From: Deltaproteobacteria bacterium
Lineage (GTDB): Bacteria > Desulfobacterota > Binatia > UBA9968
Direction: 5' to 3'
NCBI GenBank assembly: GCA_009379725.1
Contig: WHTF01000001.1
Coordinates: 40,001 to 104,000 of the forward strand
Length of the DNA: 64,000 bases
Part shown: positions 1-11,879 of the stretch, piece after piece
Numbering within the stretch: the first letter of the stretch is position 1
How the letters are laid out: each line of letters opens with the position of its first letter
Program-made: the position numbers and the translations under genes
The notes under the pieces: model-generated
Seen by the model: the letters and a program-made list of their open reading frames with translations, nothing else
Told to the model about the DNA's origin: nothing
Database searches by the model: none

Positions 1-132
1 TTTCTTCGGAGTTGAAGTATAGACGCGAGTACAAACACCCCGCTTCTGTGGACACCCCTGCAAGGCAGGAGCGGTATTCTTGCGCTGCTGCTTCTCCCTG
101 CTTTCGCGAACTAATTGGCTAATCGTAGGCAT
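1..132 (-). CDS. rpsL: 30S ribosomal protein S12, N-terminal 44 codons (cut by window edge)
   Basis: The reverse strand from 132 reads [10 protein letters not shown]..., then [18 protein letters not shown], the standard start of S12, the decoding-centre protein of the small subunit. The frame is open to the window edge, so the C-terminal two thirds lie outside. Lys43, whose substitution gives streptomycin resistance in other bacteria, is unchanged. It follows rpoC by 103 bases in the same direction, the usual rpoC-rpsL order at the junction of the rpo and str operons. The gap between them holds an AT-rich inverted repeat (171-188) and a possible -10 (TACAAT) without a good -35, so a separate promoter is unproven. 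Confidence 0.95.
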   Translation of the reverse strand, partial: MPTISQLVRESREKQQRKNTAPALQGCPQKRGVCTRVYTSTPKK

Positions 133-170
133 ACGTCTGTTAATCACCCAATCCGAATTGTAAAGTGGTT

Positions 171-188
171 AAAAGTTTAGAAACTTTT
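171..188. repeat. AT-rich inverted repeat in the rpoC-rpsL gap
   Basis: Perfect 8-base arms, aaaagttt and aaactttt, separated by two bases. It could fold as a weak hairpin between rpoC and rpsL. No GC-rich stem or U-tract is seen, so I do not call it a terminator; an operator or processing site is possible. Confidence 0.35.
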
Positions 189-235
189 CCGGGAAACCAT
201 TTTAACTATCAAATAAACTTGATCTTGTCAAAAGA

Positions 236-3200
236 CTACGCTCCCGCAGCCTGTGGAATCTCCTCTTCAAATCCCTCGGGCGCATCGATTTCAATTTCCG
301 CCTTGGTGTATCTTGCGACTCCGGTTCCAGCTGGAATCAACCGTCCCATGATAACGTTCTCTTTGAGTCCGCAAAGTAAATCGATCTTCCCTTGGATTGC
401 GGCTTCCGTCAGCACCTTCGTCGTCTCCTGGAAAGAGGCTGCAGAGATAAAGCTTTCAGTCGAAAGCGAGGCCTTGGTGATTCCCAGGAGCAACGGCTCA
501 GCCACGGCGGGTTTACCACCGCTGGCAATCGCCCGTTGATTCTCGTCATCAAATCGCCATTTCTCGACTTGATCTCCCACTAGGAATTCCGTGTCGCCCA
601 CCTCTTTGATGCGAACTCGCCGCAACATCTGTCTAACGATAACTTCGATATGCTTATCGTTGATGCGCACGCCTTGAAGCCGATAGATCTCTTGAACCTC
701 ATCGACCAAATATTTCGCCAGCGCCTTCTCGCCCAGAATATTGAGAATGTCGTGTGGGTTCGAAGAACCGTCCATCAGAGGCTCGCCCGCACGTATGCGA
801 TCGGTCTCATGTACGCCTATATGCTTGCCCTTGGGGATTAAATACTCGCGCGGTTCGCCCACCTCAGGGGTAACGACAACCTTGCGTTTACCCTTCGTGT
901 CCTTACCGAACGAAACGACGCCATCGATCTCGCTGATGACCGCGAACTCTTTGGGTTTGCGGGCTTCAAACAATTCAGCTACGCGCGGTAAACCGCCCGT
1001 GATATCCTTTGTCTTAGTGGTCTCCCGAGGAATCTTCGCAATAGCATCTCCCGCGTAGACCGTCTGACCATCTTGGACATTGATATGCGCGCCCACTGGC
1101 AGCAAATAGCGCGCCTCCGATGTAGCCGAGAAGCGGGCCGTCTGTCCACCGTCATCCTTGATGGAGATTCGCGGCCGCTTATCCACATCTTTAGAATCGA
1201 TGATGATTTTTGTGGATAAACCTGTCCGTTCATCTACTTTCTCTTCCATGGTGATCGCTTCAACAACATCGCCAAATTTCACAATACCGCTCATTTCCGT
1301 CAAAATGGGAATGGTGTACGGGTCCCATTCGGCAATCAGCTCACCGGCTTTAATCTTTTCGGCATCCTTCTTTTTCAGCTTGGCGCCGTAAACGACCGGA
1401 TAACGCTCTCTCTCTCGCTCCCTGCCTTTCTCACCCTCAGGGTAATCCACAATGGCGAGTTCACCGTTACGGTTCATAACCACCAAGTCGCCGTCCTTGT
1501 TTGTGACCGTACTCACATTCACAAACTTGATGTGACCTTCATTGCGGGATTCGAGCGTGGTCTGCTCGGCTCTTCGGCTTGCCGTACCACCAATGTGGAA
1601 TGTACGCATTGTAAGCTGCGTGCCCGGTTCACCGATGGATTGCGCCGCAATCACTCCGATGGCTTCGCCATGATTAACCATATGACCTCTGCCGAGATCT
1701 CGCCCATAACACATGACACAAATGCCCCGTTTCGATTGGCAGGTCAACACCGAACGAATTTTGATGCGCTCCAAACCCGCGTCCTCAATGCGCTGCACCA
1801 AGTCTTCGTTGATTTCTTGGTTTGCTTTGACAATAACCTCGCCGGAAAAAGGATCCCGCACGTCCTCAAGTGCGACACGGCCAAGCACGCGATCGCCCAG
1901 AGGCTCGATAATCTCGCCGCCTTCCATTAATGGCGCGATTTCGATGCCGTCCATGGCACCGCAGTCAGGATCGGAAATAACCGAATCCTGGGCTACATCA
2001 ACAAGCCGCCGAGTCAAATAGCCCGAATTTGCCGTCTTGAGCGCGGTGTCCGCCAACCCTTTGCGCGCGCCATGGGTTGAAATGAAGTACTGCAACACAG
2101 TCAACCCTTCACGAAAATTCGCCGTGATCGGCGTCTCAATAATCTCGCCGGAGGGTTTGGCCATTAAACCGCGCATACCCGCTAATTGACGGATCTGTTG
2201 CGCGCTACCACGAGCCCCCGAATCGGCCATCATGAAAATAGGATTAAAGCTCGGTATCGAGACCTCACGGCCGGACTCATCCGTAACCTTTTCCGAACCA
2301 AGGTCGCGCAGCATTTCATCAGCAATGCGATCCGTCACTTCAGCCCAGATGTCCACTACCTTGTTATAACGCTCCCCGTCGGTGATAAGTCCGTTCTTGT
2401 ACTGCTCCTCAATTTCTCGCACGTCTTCGTGGGCGCTTTTAAGTAAGACTTCTTTGCTCGGGGGAATCATCATATCCTTAATCGCGATTGAGATCCCCGC
2501 CTTGGTGGCGTGCCGAAAACCAATGTCTTTTAAACGGTCGGCAAGAATGACCGTGGCCTTGTTCCCGGCCAGCCGATAGCTAATGTCGATAAGATTGGCC
2601 AACTCTTTTTTCTTCAATACTCGGTTGATTTCCTTGAAAGGAATCACCGGGGGGACAACCTCATACACGAGCACCCGGCCCACCGTCGTATCGACACGCT
2701 CACCATTCATACGCACCGTGATCGGAGCCTGGATTTCCGTCTCCCCTTGATCGTAGGCGATACGAACTTCGGTGGGGCTGCTAAATATGCGCCCGGCACC
2801 TTTGGCCTGGACCCGCTCGCGGGTCATATAGTAAAGACCCAAGACGATATCCTGCGTCGGCACGATAATAGGCTTACCGTTAGCCGGCGACAAAATATTG
2901 TTCGTCGACATCATGAGGGCCCGCGCTTCCACCTGAGCTTCGACAGACAGGGGAACGTGAACCGCCATTTGGTCGCCGTCGAAGTCCGCGTTGTACGCCG
3001 CACAGACCAGTGGGTGGAGCTGGATAGCCTTACCCTCGATCAAGATCGGCTCAAACGCCTGAATCCCCAAACGATGCAACGTCGGTGCTCGGTTTAACAT
3101 GATCGGGTGCTCGCGGATGACCTCATCGAGAATGTCCCAAACTTCGGGCCGCTCCTTCTCAACCATCTTTTTTGCGCTCTTGATCGTGGTTACGAATCCG

Positions 3201-4363
3201 CGCTCTTCAAGTTTGTTGTAAATGAATGGCTTGAACAGTTCCAGAGCCATCTTCTTCGGCAGTCCACACTGGTGCAGGCGGAGCTCCGGCCCGACGACGA
3301 TGACCGAACGGCCGGAATAATCAACCCGTTTGCCAAGCAAATTTTGACGGAAACGGCCGGTTTTCCCTTTGAGCATATCGCTGAGTGACTTGAGCGGACG
3401 GCGATTTTGGCCAGTGATCGCACGGCCGCGCCGGCCATTATCGAACAATGCGTCTACGGCCTCTTGAAGCATGCGCTTTTCATTTCGGATAATCATATCT
3501 GGGGCGCTCAGCTCCATGAGGCGCTTGAGGCGATTATTACGATTGATGACGCGCCGGTACAGATCGTTTAAATCGGACGTCGCAAACCGCCCTCCATCGA
3601 GGGGTACCAACGGCCTGAGATCGGGCGGGATGACCGGAACTACTTCCATCACCATCCATTCCGGCCGATTGCCCGAGGTTCTAAAAGCGTTAAGAACCTT
3701 GAGTCGTTTTGCCAGTTTTTTGCGCCGGACTTCGGAATTCGCATCGCGCATTTCCTGGCGCAGATCATCGGATAGCTTTACCACGTCGACGGCTTTAAGG
3801 ATTTTACGGACCGCCTCGGCGCCCATCTCTGCGTTAAATCTCCCGCCAAATTCCTCCATTGCTTTTCGATAACGGGCCTCAGTCAGCAGTTCCTTATACT
3901 GAAGCGGAGTCTCACCGGGATCAATGACAATATAGGACTCGAAGTAAAGAACCTTCTCGATATCCTTGAGAGACATGTCAAGCAACGCACCGATACGGCT
4001 CGGCAGGCTTTTTAAAAACCAGATATGGACAACTGGAGTGGCCAATTCAATATGGCCCATTCGCTCACGGCGAACTTTCGATTGAATGACCTCGACCCCG
4101 CATTTCTCACAGACTACGCCGCGATGCCGCATGCGTTTATACTTCCCGCAGTTGCATTCATAGTCTTTGGTCGGACCAAAAATCTTCGCACAGAACAAGC
4201 CGTCGCGTTCAGGCTTGAACGTCCTGTAGTTTATGGTCTCCGGCTTCTTCACCTCTCCATGAGACCAAGACCGAACTTTTTCCGGCGAGGCCACAGAGAC
4301 TCGAATGGCATTAAAGCTCAGTGGATTTTTCGGCTTTTCAAATAAATTAAATAAATCTTCCAT
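236..4363 (-). CDS. rpoC: DNA-directed RNA polymerase subunit beta'
   Basis: Largest subunit of RNA polymerase; it holds the catalytic magnesium and the clamp. The 1375-residue length is normal for the proteobacterial form. The N-terminal zinc ribbon has Cys70, 72, 85 and 88; the catalytic motif NADFDGDQ is at 458-465 with Asp460, 462 and 464, the same numbering as E. coli. The second zinc site is visible as DCGAMD and, further on, [12 protein letters not shown]. The ATG at 4363 is preceded by a GGAGGT ribosome site. It starts 44 bases after the rpoB stop and is almost certainly cotranscribed with it. No truncation or odd residue is seen. Confidence 0.99.
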   Translation of the reverse strand: MEDLFNLFEKPKNPLSFNAIRVSVASPEKVRSWSHGEVKKPETINYRTFKPERDGLFCAKIFGPTKDYECNCGKYKRMRHRGVVCEKCGVEVIQSKVRRERMGHIELATPVVHIWFLKSLPSRIGALLDMSLKDIEKVLYFESYIVIDPGETPLQYKELLTEARYRKAMEEFGGRFNAEMGAEAVRKILKAVDVVKLSDDLRQEMRDANSEVRRKKLAKRLKVLNAFRTSGNRPEWMVMEVVPVIPPDLRPLVPLDGGRFATSDLNDLYRRVINRNNRLKRLMELSAPDMIIRNEKRMLQEAVDALFDNGRRGRAITGQNRRPLKSLSDMLKGKTGRFRQNLLGKRVDYSGRSVIVVGPELRLHQCGLPKKMALELFKPFIYNKLEERGFVTTIKSAKKMVEKERPEVWDILDEVIREHPIMLNRAPTLHRLGIQAFEPILIEGKAIQLHPLVCAAYNADFDGDQMAVHVPLSVEAQVEARALMMSTNNILSPANGKPIIVPTQDIVLGLYYMTRERVQAKGAGRIFSSPTEVRIAYDQGETEIQAPITVRMNGERVDTTVGRVLVYEVVPPVIPFKEINRVLKKKELANLIDISYRLAGNKATVILADRLKDIGFRHATKAGISIAIKDMMIPPSKEVLLKSAHEDVREIEEQYKNGLITDGERYNKVVDIWAEVTDRIADEMLRDLGSEKVTDESGREVSIPSFNPIFMMADSGARGSAQQIRQLAGMRGLMAKPSGEIIETPITANFREGLTVLQYFISTHGARKGLADTALKTANSGYLTRRLVDVAQDSVISDPDCGAMDGIEIAPLMEGGEIIEPLGDRVLGRVALEDVRDPFSGEVIVKANQEINEDLVQRIEDAGLERIKIRSVLTCQSKRGICVMCYGRDLGRGHMVNHGEAIGVIAAQSIGEPGTQLTMRTFHIGGTASRRAEQTTLESRNEGHIKFVNVSTVTNKDGDLVVMNRNGELAIVDYPEGEKGRERERERYPVVYGAKLKKKDAEKIKAGELIAEWDPYTIPILTEMSGIVKFGDVVEAITMEEKVDERTGLSTKIIIDSKDVDKRPRISIKDDGGQTARFSATSEARYLLPVGAHINVQDGQTVYAGDAIAKIPRETTKTKDITGGLPRVAELFEARKPKEFAVISEIDGVVSFGKDTKGKRKVVVTPEVGEPREYLIPKGKHIGVHETDRIRAGEPLMDGSSNPHDILNILGEKALAKYLVDEVQEIYRLQGVRINDKHIEVIVRQMLRRVRIKEVGDTEFLVGDQVEKWRFDDENQRAIASGGKPAVAEPLLLGITKASLSTESFISAASFQETTKVLTEAAIQGKIDLLCGLKENVIMGRLIPAGTGVARYTKAEIEIDAPEGFEEEIPQAAGA

Positions 4364-4407
4364 AAAGGTTTACCTCCAGCATCAGCGCCATAGCTTCACA
4401 GGGTTAC

Positions 4408-7400
4408 CTATTTTTCCTCTACTAAATCGACGTCGAGCCCCAAACTCTGGAGCTCCTTGACCATGACGTTAAAGGACTCTGGCAGCCCCGGTTCGAGAAG
4501 ATTGTCCCCTTTAACAATCGCCTCATACATCCGAGTTCGCCCGACAACATCATCGGACTTAACGGTCAGCATCTCTTGAAGAGTATAGGCTGCACCATAA
4601 GCTTCCAAGGCCCAAACTTCCATTTCTCCGAGCCGCTGGCCTCCGAACTGAGCCTTTCCGCCCAATGGTTGTTGGGTGACCAGCGAATAGGGCCCTGTGG
4701 AACGAGCGTGGATCTTATCATCAACGAGATGATGCAATTTCATGATGTACATCACACCGACGGTCACTTTACCGTCGAACGGCTCGCCGCTGCGACCATC
4801 ACATAATGTCACTTGGCCGGTGACCGGCAAATCGGCTTTTCGCAACAGGTTGAAAATCTCTTCTTCCGCCGCCCCGTCGAAGACCGGCGACGCCAGTCGC
4901 ACGCCATCACGATATTTTTCAGCTAACTTATAAATGTCGGTGTCTTTCGCTCCGTCGATAAGCTCGCTTGCCTCTTTGGTATTGAGGTACTCCTTCAGAC
5001 GCTTGCGCAGAGCGTCGATGTCCTGACGGTGATGGCGCATCAGTTGGTCCACTTGATGCCCGAGACTTCGCGCCGCCCAACCGAGATGAGCTTCAAGAAT
5101 TTGCCCGACGTTCATGCGTGAGGGTACGCCCAACGGATTGAGCACGACATCGACTGGGGTGCCATCTTCCAAGTAAGGCATGTCCTCTTCCGGCAGGATC
5201 CTGGAAATGACCCCTTTGTTTCCATGCCGGCCAGCCATCTTATCGCCCACTTGTAACTTACGCTTAATGGCGACGAAGACTTTCACCATCTTGATAACTC
5301 CGGGAGGCAATTCATCCCCGGCCCGCAACTTTTCGATTTTGTCTTCAAATAACTCTTTAATCAGCTTGACTTGTCCCGCCGTGCTTTCAACGATGCGATC
5401 CAGTTCCGCTTCCACCGATTCGCTATCGACGCGAATTTCGCTCCAATAGCTCATCGGCAGCTGATCGAGATCTTCCTCGGTAATCTCCTTCCCCTTTGTG
5501 AGCAGCATTTTGCGACTGTCGTCACTGAGGCGGTTTGCCAGCTTGCGACCCACCAATAGTTTTTTTAGCCGTCTCAGTGCGCCATCCTGAAGGATACGGA
5601 TTTCATCATGCTGATCTTTGCGCAACCGGATGATCTCTTCGTCCTCAATGGCTTTACTCCTCTCGTCTTTGCCCAAACCTTTACGCGAAAAGATGCGAAC
5701 ATTGATGACTGTACCTTCAACACCGGGCGGAACTCTCAGCGAAGTGTCACGAACTTCACCGGCCTTTTCGCCGAAGATGGCCCGCAGTAGTTTTTCTTCC
5801 GGAGACAGCTGGGTTTCGCCCTTCGGCGTTATCTTTCCGACGAGAATATCACTGGGTTTCACCTCGGCGCCGATTCGAATGATGCCGCTCTCATCGAGAT
5901 TCGTGAGAGCTTCATCGCCGACGTTCGGTATATCTCGCGTAATCTCTTCGGGACCCAATTTGGTATCGCGCGAAACGCACTCGAATTCTTCAATATGGAT
6001 AGAGGTATAGATATCCTCTTTGACGACGCGCTCGCTAATCAAAATAGAATCTTCAAAATTGTACCCGCCCCAAGGCATGAGCGCGACAAGAACATTGCGG
6101 CCCAGCGCGAGTTCTCCCATCTCAGTGGAAGGGCCGTCAGCAATGACATCACCGGCCTTCACCTGATCGCCGATCATAATGATAGGTCTTTGGTTAACGC
6201 AGGTATTTTGGTTTGAACGCTGGTATTTGACCAAATTGTAGATATCGACGCCGGTGTCGCGCGTGCCGGAAGGCTTATCCGCTTTCACCACGATTCGAGT
6301 TGAATCCACACTCTCGATTATGCCGTCGCGTTTTGCAACGACCGTTACGCCGGAGTCGCGCGCCACGGTCTTCTCCATTCCCGTACCCACGAAGGGAGCC
6401 TCGGTTCTCAGCAGGGGAACAGCCTGACGTTGCATGTTGGAGCCCATTAGCGCCCTATTTGCATCGTCGTTTTCCAAAAACGGAATAAGAGACGCCGCCA
6501 CGCTCACCAGTTGGTTCGGGGAGACGTCCATAAAATTAACTTCCTCAGGGCGCGCCATGACAAATTCACCGCCTTTGCGGGCCGAGACGAGATCCACCGT
6601 AAAAGCTCCGCGGCCGTCTATGGGCGCATTGGCTTGGGCGATAACATGATCTTCCTCCTCAAGCGCCGAAAGATAACGAATACGATCCGTCACTCTACTA
6701 TTCTCGACTTCGCGATATGGCGTTTCAATGAAGCCAAACTCGTTGACCCGGGCATACGTGGTCAGCGAAGCAATTAGACCGATATTCGGACCTTCTGGCG
6801 TCTCGATTGGGCAAACGCGACCATAATGCGTCGGATGAACGTCGCGTACTTCGAATCCCGCTCGTTCCCGAGTCAATCCACCAGGGCCCAGCGCCGATAG
6901 ACGACGTTTGTGCGTTATTTCGGAAAGCGGATTGGTTTGATCCATGAATTGCGACAATTGGCTTGAGCCGAAGAACTCTTTAAGTGCTGCGGAAACCGGT
7001 TTGTAGTTGATCAGTTCCTGCGGCATCAAAGTTTCGATATCCTGCAAGCTCATTTTCTCTTTTATGGCTCGTTCCATTCGTACTAGGCCGACGCGAAAAT
7101 GATTTTCGACGAGCTCGCCGACAGCGCGCACCCGGCGATTACCGAGGTGATCGATATCATCGACGGAGCCGTTCCCGTTCTTGAGCTCCATCAGGTAACG
7201 AACGACTTCGAGAATATCTTCCTTACGAAGGGTCCCTTGCTCCAACGGGACGTTGAGCTTTAGCCGGTGATTCAGCTTGAGTCGACCGACTTTGGAGAGA
7301 TCGTAACGATCGGGATTAAAGAACAGATTGTTGAAGAAATTCGTCGCCGATTCAACCGTAGGAGGATCGCCCGGCCTTAAACGGCGGTAGATTTCTAAAA

Positions 7401-8511
7401 TTGCATCTTGCGGGGAGTTGATGCGGTCTTGCAATAAAGTGTTTCGCAAGTAAGGACCGACCGTCGACTCGTCGATGAAAAGAACTTCGATCTGATGGAT
7501 ACCCTTTTCACGAATAACATCTAACTTCTCTTGCGTGATGGGATGATTACACTCGACAATCACTTCCTTGGTCTGGGCGTCAACGATATCATGCGAAGCG
7601 ATCCGACCAAGAACCTCCTCCCAGGCTATAGGAACATGCTTGATCTTGGCTTGTTCCATTTGCCGCAGGACCGGCCGTGTAAATTTTTTGCCTTCCTTGA
7701 CAACAATCTCGTTGCTTTTGGGATCTCGAACATCGGTGGTCACTTTCGCCCCGATGAGATGCGCGGGATTGAAAGTGAGCGAAGGCTTGCGACCATCGAA
7801 AACAATGGTATCGCTACGATAATAATAGTTCAGCAGGTCTTCCGTGGTCATCCCGAGCGCCCTGAGCAAAACGGTCGCATGGAATTTACGACGGCGGTCA
7901 ATGCGAACATAAATGATATCACGCGGGTCAAACTCCAGATCGACCCACGAACCACGGTACGGAATGATACGAGCGGAATAAAGCAACTTGCCGCTGGCAT
8001 GCGTTTTCCCTTTGTCGTGTTCGAAGAAAACTCCGGGGGAGCGGTGCAACTGACTGACAATAACTCGCTCGGTTCCGTTCACCATAAACGTACCGTTTTT
8101 CGTCATCAAAGGAATCTCACCGAAATAGACTTCTTGCTCTTTGACATTCTTGATACTGCGGGCGCCGGTCTGAGCATCAACGTCCCACAAGACGAGCTGA
8201 ACGGTTACCTTCAATGGCGCCGCGAAGGTCATGCCGCGCTGGTGGCACTCATCGACATCGTATTTCGGCTCACCGAGATTATAGCTGACAAACTCCAGGG
8301 AAGCCGTTTCATTGAAATCTTTGATTGGGAACACCGACTTGAAAACTTCTTGCAGGCCGAGACTCTCACGCTGCGCGGCAGAAAAATCCTTTTGCAGAAA
8401 TAGGTCGTAGGAGTTCTTTTGGATCTCAATCAGGTATGGCAGATCAATAATCCTCTTGATCCTACCAAAACTGCGGCGAAACCGTAAATTATTGGCCACT
8501 TGAAACGCCAT
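4408..8511 (-). CDS. rpoB: DNA-directed RNA polymerase subunit beta
   Basis: Second largest RNA polymerase subunit, 1367 residues. The rifampicin region lies at about 513-545 ([15 protein letters not shown] ... LSALGPGG); Asp524, His534 and Ser539 match E. coli D516, H526 and S531, so the site looks wild type. The C-terminal region ends with the usual [12 protein letters not shown] and LEPGLPESF blocks. The ATG is preceded by AAGGAG at 5 bases. The 72-base gap to rplL contains a small 5-bp hairpin; in E. coli this gap holds an attenuator, but the hairpin here is too weak to claim that. Confidence 0.99.
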   Translation of the reverse strand: MAFQVANNLRFRRSFGRIKRIIDLPYLIEIQKNSYDLFLQKDFSAAQRESLGLQEVFKSVFPIKDFNETASLEFVSYNLGEPKYDVDECHQRGMTFAAPLKVTVQLVLWDVDAQTGARSIKNVKEQEVYFGEIPLMTKNGTFMVNGTERVIVSQLHRSPGVFFEHDKGKTHASGKLLYSARIIPYRGSWVDLEFDPRDIIYVRIDRRRKFHATVLLRALGMTTEDLLNYYYRSDTIVFDGRKPSLTFNPAHLIGAKVTTDVRDPKSNEIVVKEGKKFTRPVLRQMEQAKIKHVPIAWEEVLGRIASHDIVDAQTKEVIVECNHPITQEKLDVIREKGIHQIEVLFIDESTVGPYLRNTLLQDRINSPQDAILEIYRRLRPGDPPTVESATNFFNNLFFNPDRYDLSKVGRLKLNHRLKLNVPLEQGTLRKEDILEVVRYLMELKNGNGSVDDIDHLGNRRVRAVGELVENHFRVGLVRMERAIKEKMSLQDIETLMPQELINYKPVSAALKEFFGSSQLSQFMDQTNPLSEITHKRRLSALGPGGLTRERAGFEVRDVHPTHYGRVCPIETPEGPNIGLIASLTTYARVNEFGFIETPYREVENSRVTDRIRYLSALEEEDHVIAQANAPIDGRGAFTVDLVSARKGGEFVMARPEEVNFMDVSPNQLVSVAASLIPFLENDDANRALMGSNMQRQAVPLLRTEAPFVGTGMEKTVARDSGVTVVAKRDGIIESVDSTRIVVKADKPSGTRDTGVDIYNLVKYQRSNQNTCVNQRPIIMIGDQVKAGDVIADGPSTEMGELALGRNVLVALMPWGGYNFEDSILISERVVKEDIYTSIHIEEFECVSRDTKLGPEEITRDIPNVGDEALTNLDESGIIRIGAEVKPSDILVGKITPKGETQLSPEEKLLRAIFGEKAGEVRDTSLRVPPGVEGTVINVRIFSRKGLGKDERSKAIEDEEIIRLRKDQHDEIRILQDGALRRLKKLLVGRKLANRLSDDSRKMLLTKGKEITEEDLDQLPMSYWSEIRVDSESVEAELDRIVESTAGQVKLIKELFEDKIEKLRAGDELPPGVIKMVKVFVAIKRKLQVGDKMAGRHGNKGVISRILPEEDMPYLEDGTPVDVVLNPLGVPSRMNVGQILEAHLGWAARSLGHQVDQLMRHHRQDIDALRKRLKEYLNTKEASELIDGAKDTDIYKLAEKYRDGVRLASPVFDGAAEEEIFNLLRKADLPVTGQVTLCDGRSGEPFDGKVTVGVMYIMKLHHLVDDKIHARSTGPYSLVTQQPLGGKAQFGGQRLGEMEVWALEAYGAAYTLQEMLTVKSDDVVGRTRMYEAIVKGDNLLEPGLPESFNVMVKELQSLGLDVDLVEEK

Positions 8512-8583
8512 TGCTACTCCTTCTAGCGATCTAAGCGATGACCCCGATTGATCATCGGACAGGAAATGTCATAAGACACGTCA

Positions 8584-8961
8584 TTACTTGATCTCGACTT
8601 TGGCTCCCTGTTCTTCAAGCTTTTTCTTGATTGTTTCAGCCTCAGTTTTGGCCACGCCTTCTTTGACATTTTTCGGCGCGCCGTCAACCAGGTCTTTCGC
8701 CTCTTTTAAACCGAGGCCGGTGAGTTCACGGACGACTTTGATAACTTGGATTTTCTTTTCACCAGCTTCCGCAAGAACCACATTGAACTCCGTTTTTTCC
8801 TCCACTGCTGCGGCTGGACCACCCGTTGCGGCGGCCACCGTCACAGGCGCCGCGGCACTCACGCCAAGTTCTTCTTCGAGTTCCTTGACTAAAGCTGCGG
8901 CATCCAGCAGCGTCATGTTTTTGATGTAGTCTTTAACCTGTTCTTTTGATACCTCTGCCAT
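8584..8961 (-). CDS. rplL: 50S ribosomal protein L7/L12
   Basis: Stalk protein that recruits translation GTPases to the ribosome. An N-terminal dimerisation helix, an Ala/Pro-rich hinge (about 38-55) and the globular C-terminal domain with [15 protein letters not shown] are all present; 125 residues is typical. Two in-frame ATGs exist, at 8967 and 8961. AGGGGG lies directly against the first but 7 bases before the second, so I take 8961 (MAEVSKEQ). It sits 42 bases after rplJ in the L10 operon. Confidence 0.97.
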   Translation of the reverse strand: MAEVSKEQVKDYIKNMTLLDAAALVKELEEELGVSAAAPVTVAAATGGPAAAVEEKTEFNVVLAEAGEKKIQVIKVVRELTGLGLKEAKDLVDGAPKNVKEGVAKTEAETIKKKLEEQGAKVEIK

Positions 8962-9003
8962 AAACATTCCCCCTTTAGATTGATTCCAAAACCAAACTAT
9001 TAT

Positions 9004-9546
9004 TTATTCGGATTTGCCCTTGGCAGCAGCGTCGAGCAGCCTGACCACTCGGGACGCCGGCTCTTGAAGGAAGCGAACCAACTGAGTCGCTGGCGCCTGG
9101 ATAAGCGCGAGCAGCATGGCCTGTAGTTCGGGCTTGCTGGGCATCTGGGACAGGACCTTGACCTTGGACGGGTCCATCAATTCGCCCTCAAACATCGCCC
9201 CCTTAATCATCAACTTTTCGTTGGCATCGACAAATTTTACGAGCGTCTTAGAAAGCAAGACGGGATCATCGTACGCGAACACCCACCCATTGGGGCCTTC
9301 GAGCAAACGATCCAAGTCACCGTAAACAGTACCCTCCAGGGCCCGACGCACCAAGGTATTCTTGATAACCTGATACTCCCCCGATACCTCACGAATCTCA
9401 CGCCGTAACTGGGTCATCTTACCAACTGAAAGCCCTCGGTACTCGGTGGCGATGGCCATTTTTGCGGTCTTAAACTTTTCGTGCACAGCCGCAACGGTTT
9501 CGGCCTTCTCACTGTGACTCGTACGTACAGTTTCCAACTCCGCCAT
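9004..9546 (-). CDS. rplJ: 50S ribosomal protein L10
   Basis: Base of the ribosomal stalk; it binds 23S rRNA and carries the L7/L12 dimers. The frame is open much further upstream into rplA, but the family start is MAELETVRTSHS at 9546, with GGGAGAG just before it. The 180-residue length and the motifs YRGLSVGKMTQLRREIR and NTLVRRAL fit L10. Only 55 bases separate it from rplA, so any L10-binding autoregulatory leader of the E. coli kind must be short or overlap the rplA end. Confidence 0.97.
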   Translation of the reverse strand: MAELETVRTSHSEKAETVAAVHEKFKTAKMAIATEYRGLSVGKMTQLRREIREVSGEYQVIKNTLVRRALEGTVYGDLDRLLEGPNGWVFAYDDPVLLSKTLVKFVDANEKLMIKGAMFEGELMDPSKVKVLSQMPSKPELQAMLLALIQAPATQLVRFLQEPASRVVRLLDAAAKGKSE

Positions 9547-9601
9547 GCTTCTCTCCCAAACGCCGATTGATACTCTTTGAAAATTTAGACTGATAACGCG
9601 T

Positions 9602-10306
9602 CTACGCAGCCATTGCCCGTACTTGAGACAGATCGATTTTAATTCCTGGCCCCATGGTTGTGGACAGCGTGACGCCACGAATATAGTTACCTTTCGCGGA
9701 AGCAGGCTTTGCCCGAAGAATAGATAATAATACGGCTTTGGCATTGTCGGTTAGCTGTTCAGCTCCGAACGAAGCCTTGCCGACCGGAACGTGCACAACC
9801 CCTGCCTTATCGACACGGAACTCCAATTTGCCAGCTTTAATCTCTTTAACAGCTCGAGCGATATCTGACGATACCGTTCCGGTCTTGGGGTTGGGCATGA
9901 GGCCTCGAGGACCCAGCACCTTACCAATCCGGCCAACTGCGGCCATCATATCAGGCGTCGCGACTGCCTTATCGAAATCAAGCCAGCCCTCGCTGATTTT
10001 CTTTATGAGCTCATCGCCACCGACGAAATCAGCTCCCGCTTCCTGAGCTTCTTTTTCCTTCTCTCCCTTGGCAAAAGCCAACACGCGCACTGTTTTGCCC
10101 ATACCATGTGGCAATGTTACTGTTCCGCGCACGTTTTGATCCGCTTGTCTGGGATCGACCCCCAATCGGATGGCCAATTCAACGGTCTCGTCAAACTTTG
10201 CCCGGGCCGTTTCCCGCACCAACTTCAGGCCATCTTCCAACAGATAGCGCTGACTACGGTCTACTTTGGCCAGCGCAACCCGATAAGATTTTCCAAAACC
10301 GCTCAT
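9602..10306 (-). CDS. rplA: 50S ribosomal protein L1
   Basis: L1 stalk protein of the large subunit, which helps release deacylated tRNA from the E site; in E. coli it also represses its own operon. The 234-residue product contains the signature [21 protein letters not shown] and the C-terminal [11 protein letters not shown] block. It lies 75 bases after rplK in the same direction, the universal L11-L1 pair. Confidence 0.98.
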   Translation of the reverse strand: MSGFGKSYRVALAKVDRSQRYLLEDGLKLVRETARAKFDETVELAIRLGVDPRQADQNVRGTVTLPHGMGKTVRVLAFAKGEKEKEAQEAGADFVGGDELIKKISEGWLDFDKAVATPDMMAAVGRIGKVLGPRGLMPNPKTGTVSSDIARAVKEIKAGKLEFRVDKAGVVHVPVGKASFGAEQLTDNAKAVLLSILRAKPASAKGNYIRGVTLSTTMGPGIKIDLSQVRAMAA

Positions 10307-10381
10307 AGTTATCCTCGAACTTCAAACTATAGATATTGAATGCGTGAATACCTAAATTTTACAGGCTTGCGCCTTCGACGC

Positions 10382-10807
10382 TTAGCCCTCTACGTCGAGA
10401 CCAAGGCTACGGGCAGTGCCTTCGACCGACTTTTCGGCGGCGGGCAAATCTTTGGCCGTGAGGTCCTTCAACTTCAATTCCGCAATTTGCCTTACCTGAG
10501 CCCGAGTAACTGTGCCCACTTTTGTTTTCCCAGGTTCAGCTGAGCCCTTTTCGACGCCGGCAGCTTTCTTTAACAATACAGAGGCCGGCGGGGTCTTCGT
10601 CACGAAAGTAAAAGACCGGTCCGCATAGACTGTGATAACAACTGGAGTAATCATACCTTGTTGCGACTGTGTTGCAGCATTGAAAGCCTTACAGAATTCC
10701 ATAATATTCACGCCACGCTGTCCCAACGCAGGACCGACCGGCGGGCTAGGATTGGCTGCGCCAGCCGGGATCTGCAGCTTAATTTCTCCTATAACCTTTT
10801 TTGCCAT
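10382..10807 (-). CDS. rplK: 50S ribosomal protein L11
   Basis: L11 forms the GTPase-associated centre with 23S rRNA; in other bacteria it is the thiostrepton target and is needed for RelA activation. The 141-residue protein has the N-terminal block [22 protein letters not shown] with the conserved prolines, and the RNA-binding C-terminal domain. It begins 19 bases after nusG stops, consistent with one secE-nusG-rplK-rplA transcript. Confidence 0.98.
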   Translation of the reverse strand: MAKKVIGEIKLQIPAGAANPSPPVGPALGQRGVNIMEFCKAFNAATQSQQGMITPVVITVYADRSFTFVTKTPPASVLLKKAAGVEKGSAEPGKTKVGTVTRAQVRQIAELKLKDLTAKDLPAAEKSVEGTARSLGLDVEG

Positions 10808-10826
10808 TTTTCGTGATCCTTATTGA

Positions 10827-11357
10827 TTAATTCCGCTCAACTTGAACGAATTCCAGCTCCACAGGAGTAGCACGCCCGAATATGCTTATCAGCACTCGAA
10901 GCTTACCCTTGTCGGGCCGAACCTCTTCGACAACCCCGTTAAAATCTGCGAAGGGTCCATCAATGACCTTAACATTCTCGCCGACAGAGAATAGCACCCT
11001 TGGCTTAGGTTTGATCGCACCTTCTTCCATTTGCAAAGTAATGGCTCGAACTTCTTCCTCGCTAACGGGAGGTGGGTTTGTACTCCCGCCAACGAAACCT
11101 GTGATTTTTGGCGTCTCCTTAACAACGTGCCAGGTGTCATCATTTAATTCCATTTGGACCAGGATATACCCTGGAAAAAACTTCCTTGAAGAAGTTTTCT
11201 TTTTGCCTTTGACGAGCTCTACGACTTTTTCCACTGGCACGAGAACTTCGCCGAAAAAATCTTTCTTACCAAAAGTTTTAACCCGCTCTTCGAGAGCGGC
11301 CTTTGCCTTCTGTTCAAACCCGGAGAAGGTGTGGACGATATACCATTGCTTTGCCAT
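10827..11357 (-). CDS. nusG: Transcription termination/antitermination factor NusG
   Basis: NusG binds RNA polymerase through its NGN domain and links it to Rho or to the ribosome. The NGN domain begins KQWYIVHTFSGFEQKAK, and the C-terminal KOW domain contains GENVKVIDGPFADFNGVV. An upstream TTG would add nine residues overlapping secE; the ATG at 11357 gives the family start MAKQWY and lies 19 bases past the secE stop, so I use it (176 residues). The ribosome site is weak (AGG at about 8 bases). Confidence 0.97.
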   Translation of the reverse strand: MAKQWYIVHTFSGFEQKAKAALEERVKTFGKKDFFGEVLVPVEKVVELVKGKKKTSSRKFFPGYILVQMELNDDTWHVVKETPKITGFVGGSTNPPPVSEEEVRAITLQMEEGAIKPKPRVLFSVGENVKVIDGPFADFNGVVEEVRPDKGKLRVLISIFGRATPVELEFVQVERN

Positions 11358-11376
11358 AGGGGGAACCTGAGAAAAA

Positions 11377-11592
11377 CTAATCAATGATAGCTTGAATAAC
11401 TGTGGTTAAACCCAAGTCGACAATCGCTAAGTAAACCGACACCAACACAACTACGATAATGACGACAGCGGTCGCCGCGTAAGTTTCCTTGCGCGAAGGC
11501 CAGTGAACCTTTTTCAGCTCCTGCCACGCTTCTTTGACAAACTCAATCGCCCGCCGAAGACCGTCCTGGAGCTTTTCAATCCAATCTCCCAT
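11377..11592 (-). CDS. secE: Protein translocase subunit SecE
   Basis: Essential small subunit of the SecYEG channel in the inner membrane. The 71-residue form has the amphipathic motif VKEAWQELKKVHWPSRKE followed by one transmembrane helix (about 45-65), the short single-span SecE type found outside the enterobacteria. The frame continues upstream into tRNA-Trp; the ATG at 11592 (MGDWIEK) is the biological start. It lies 20 bases after the tRNA-Trp 3' end, the common trpT-secE-nusG arrangement. Confidence 0.95.
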   Translation of the reverse strand: MGDWIEKLQDGLRRAIEFVKEAWQELKKVHWPSRKETYAATAVVIIVVVLVSVYLAIVDLGLTTVIQAIID

Positions 11593-11611
11593 GAGGCTAC
11601 AACTCAATAGA

Positions 11612-11689
11612 TGGCGGGTCAGGCAGGAGTCGAACCTGCAACAACCGGATTTGGAGTCCGGCGCTCTAGCCAATTGGAGCTACTGACCC
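11612..11689 (-). tRNA. tRNA-Trp (CCA)
   Basis: Full cloverleaf on the minus strand: acceptor GGGTCAG/CTGACCC, D-stem GCTC, anticodon arm CCGGA-CTCCAAA-TCCGG with anticodon CCA, T-arm with TTCGACT, discriminator G and an encoded CCA end. It lies between rpmG and secE and is probably processed from the tuf-rpmG-secE transcript. Confidence 0.97.
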
Positions 11690-11702
11690 CCGTTAACTTA
11701 AG

Positions 11703-11855
11703 CTAGACTTTGACCTCGCGATGCAGGGTATGGGACCGGCAAGAGGAACAGAACTTCTTCAAAGAAAGCTTGTCCGTAGTTTTCTTTCTGTTTTTGGTAG
11801 ACGTATAGTTCTTTCGCTTGCATTGGTCGCAAGCAAACCCTACGATGTCCCGCAT
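11703..11855 (-). CDS. rpmG: 50S ribosomal protein L33
   Basis: Small 50-residue gene reading MRDIVGFACDQCKRKNYTST... with a C-terminal CSSCRSHTLHREVKV. Two CxxC pairs (Cys9/12 and Cys36/39) make this the zinc-ribbon (C+) form of L33. GGAGG lies 8 bases before the ATG. It sits between tuf and tRNA-Trp, the common place for rpmG outside the enterobacteria. Confidence 0.97.
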   Translation of the reverse strand: MRDIVGFACDQCKRKNYTSTKNRKKTTDKLSLKKFCSSCRSHTLHREVKV

Positions 11856-11879
11856 AAGCGCAGCCTCCCTTTCTTATGG

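Noticed and set aside
7531..8403. Open frame of 290 codons opposite the rpoB start region
   Set aside because: It is fully antisense to the conserved rpoB N-terminus, has no ribosome site and no family motif.
8530..8575. Possible attenuator between rplL and rpoB
   Set aside because: Only a 5-bp stem without a U-tract; resemblance to E. coli is by position only.
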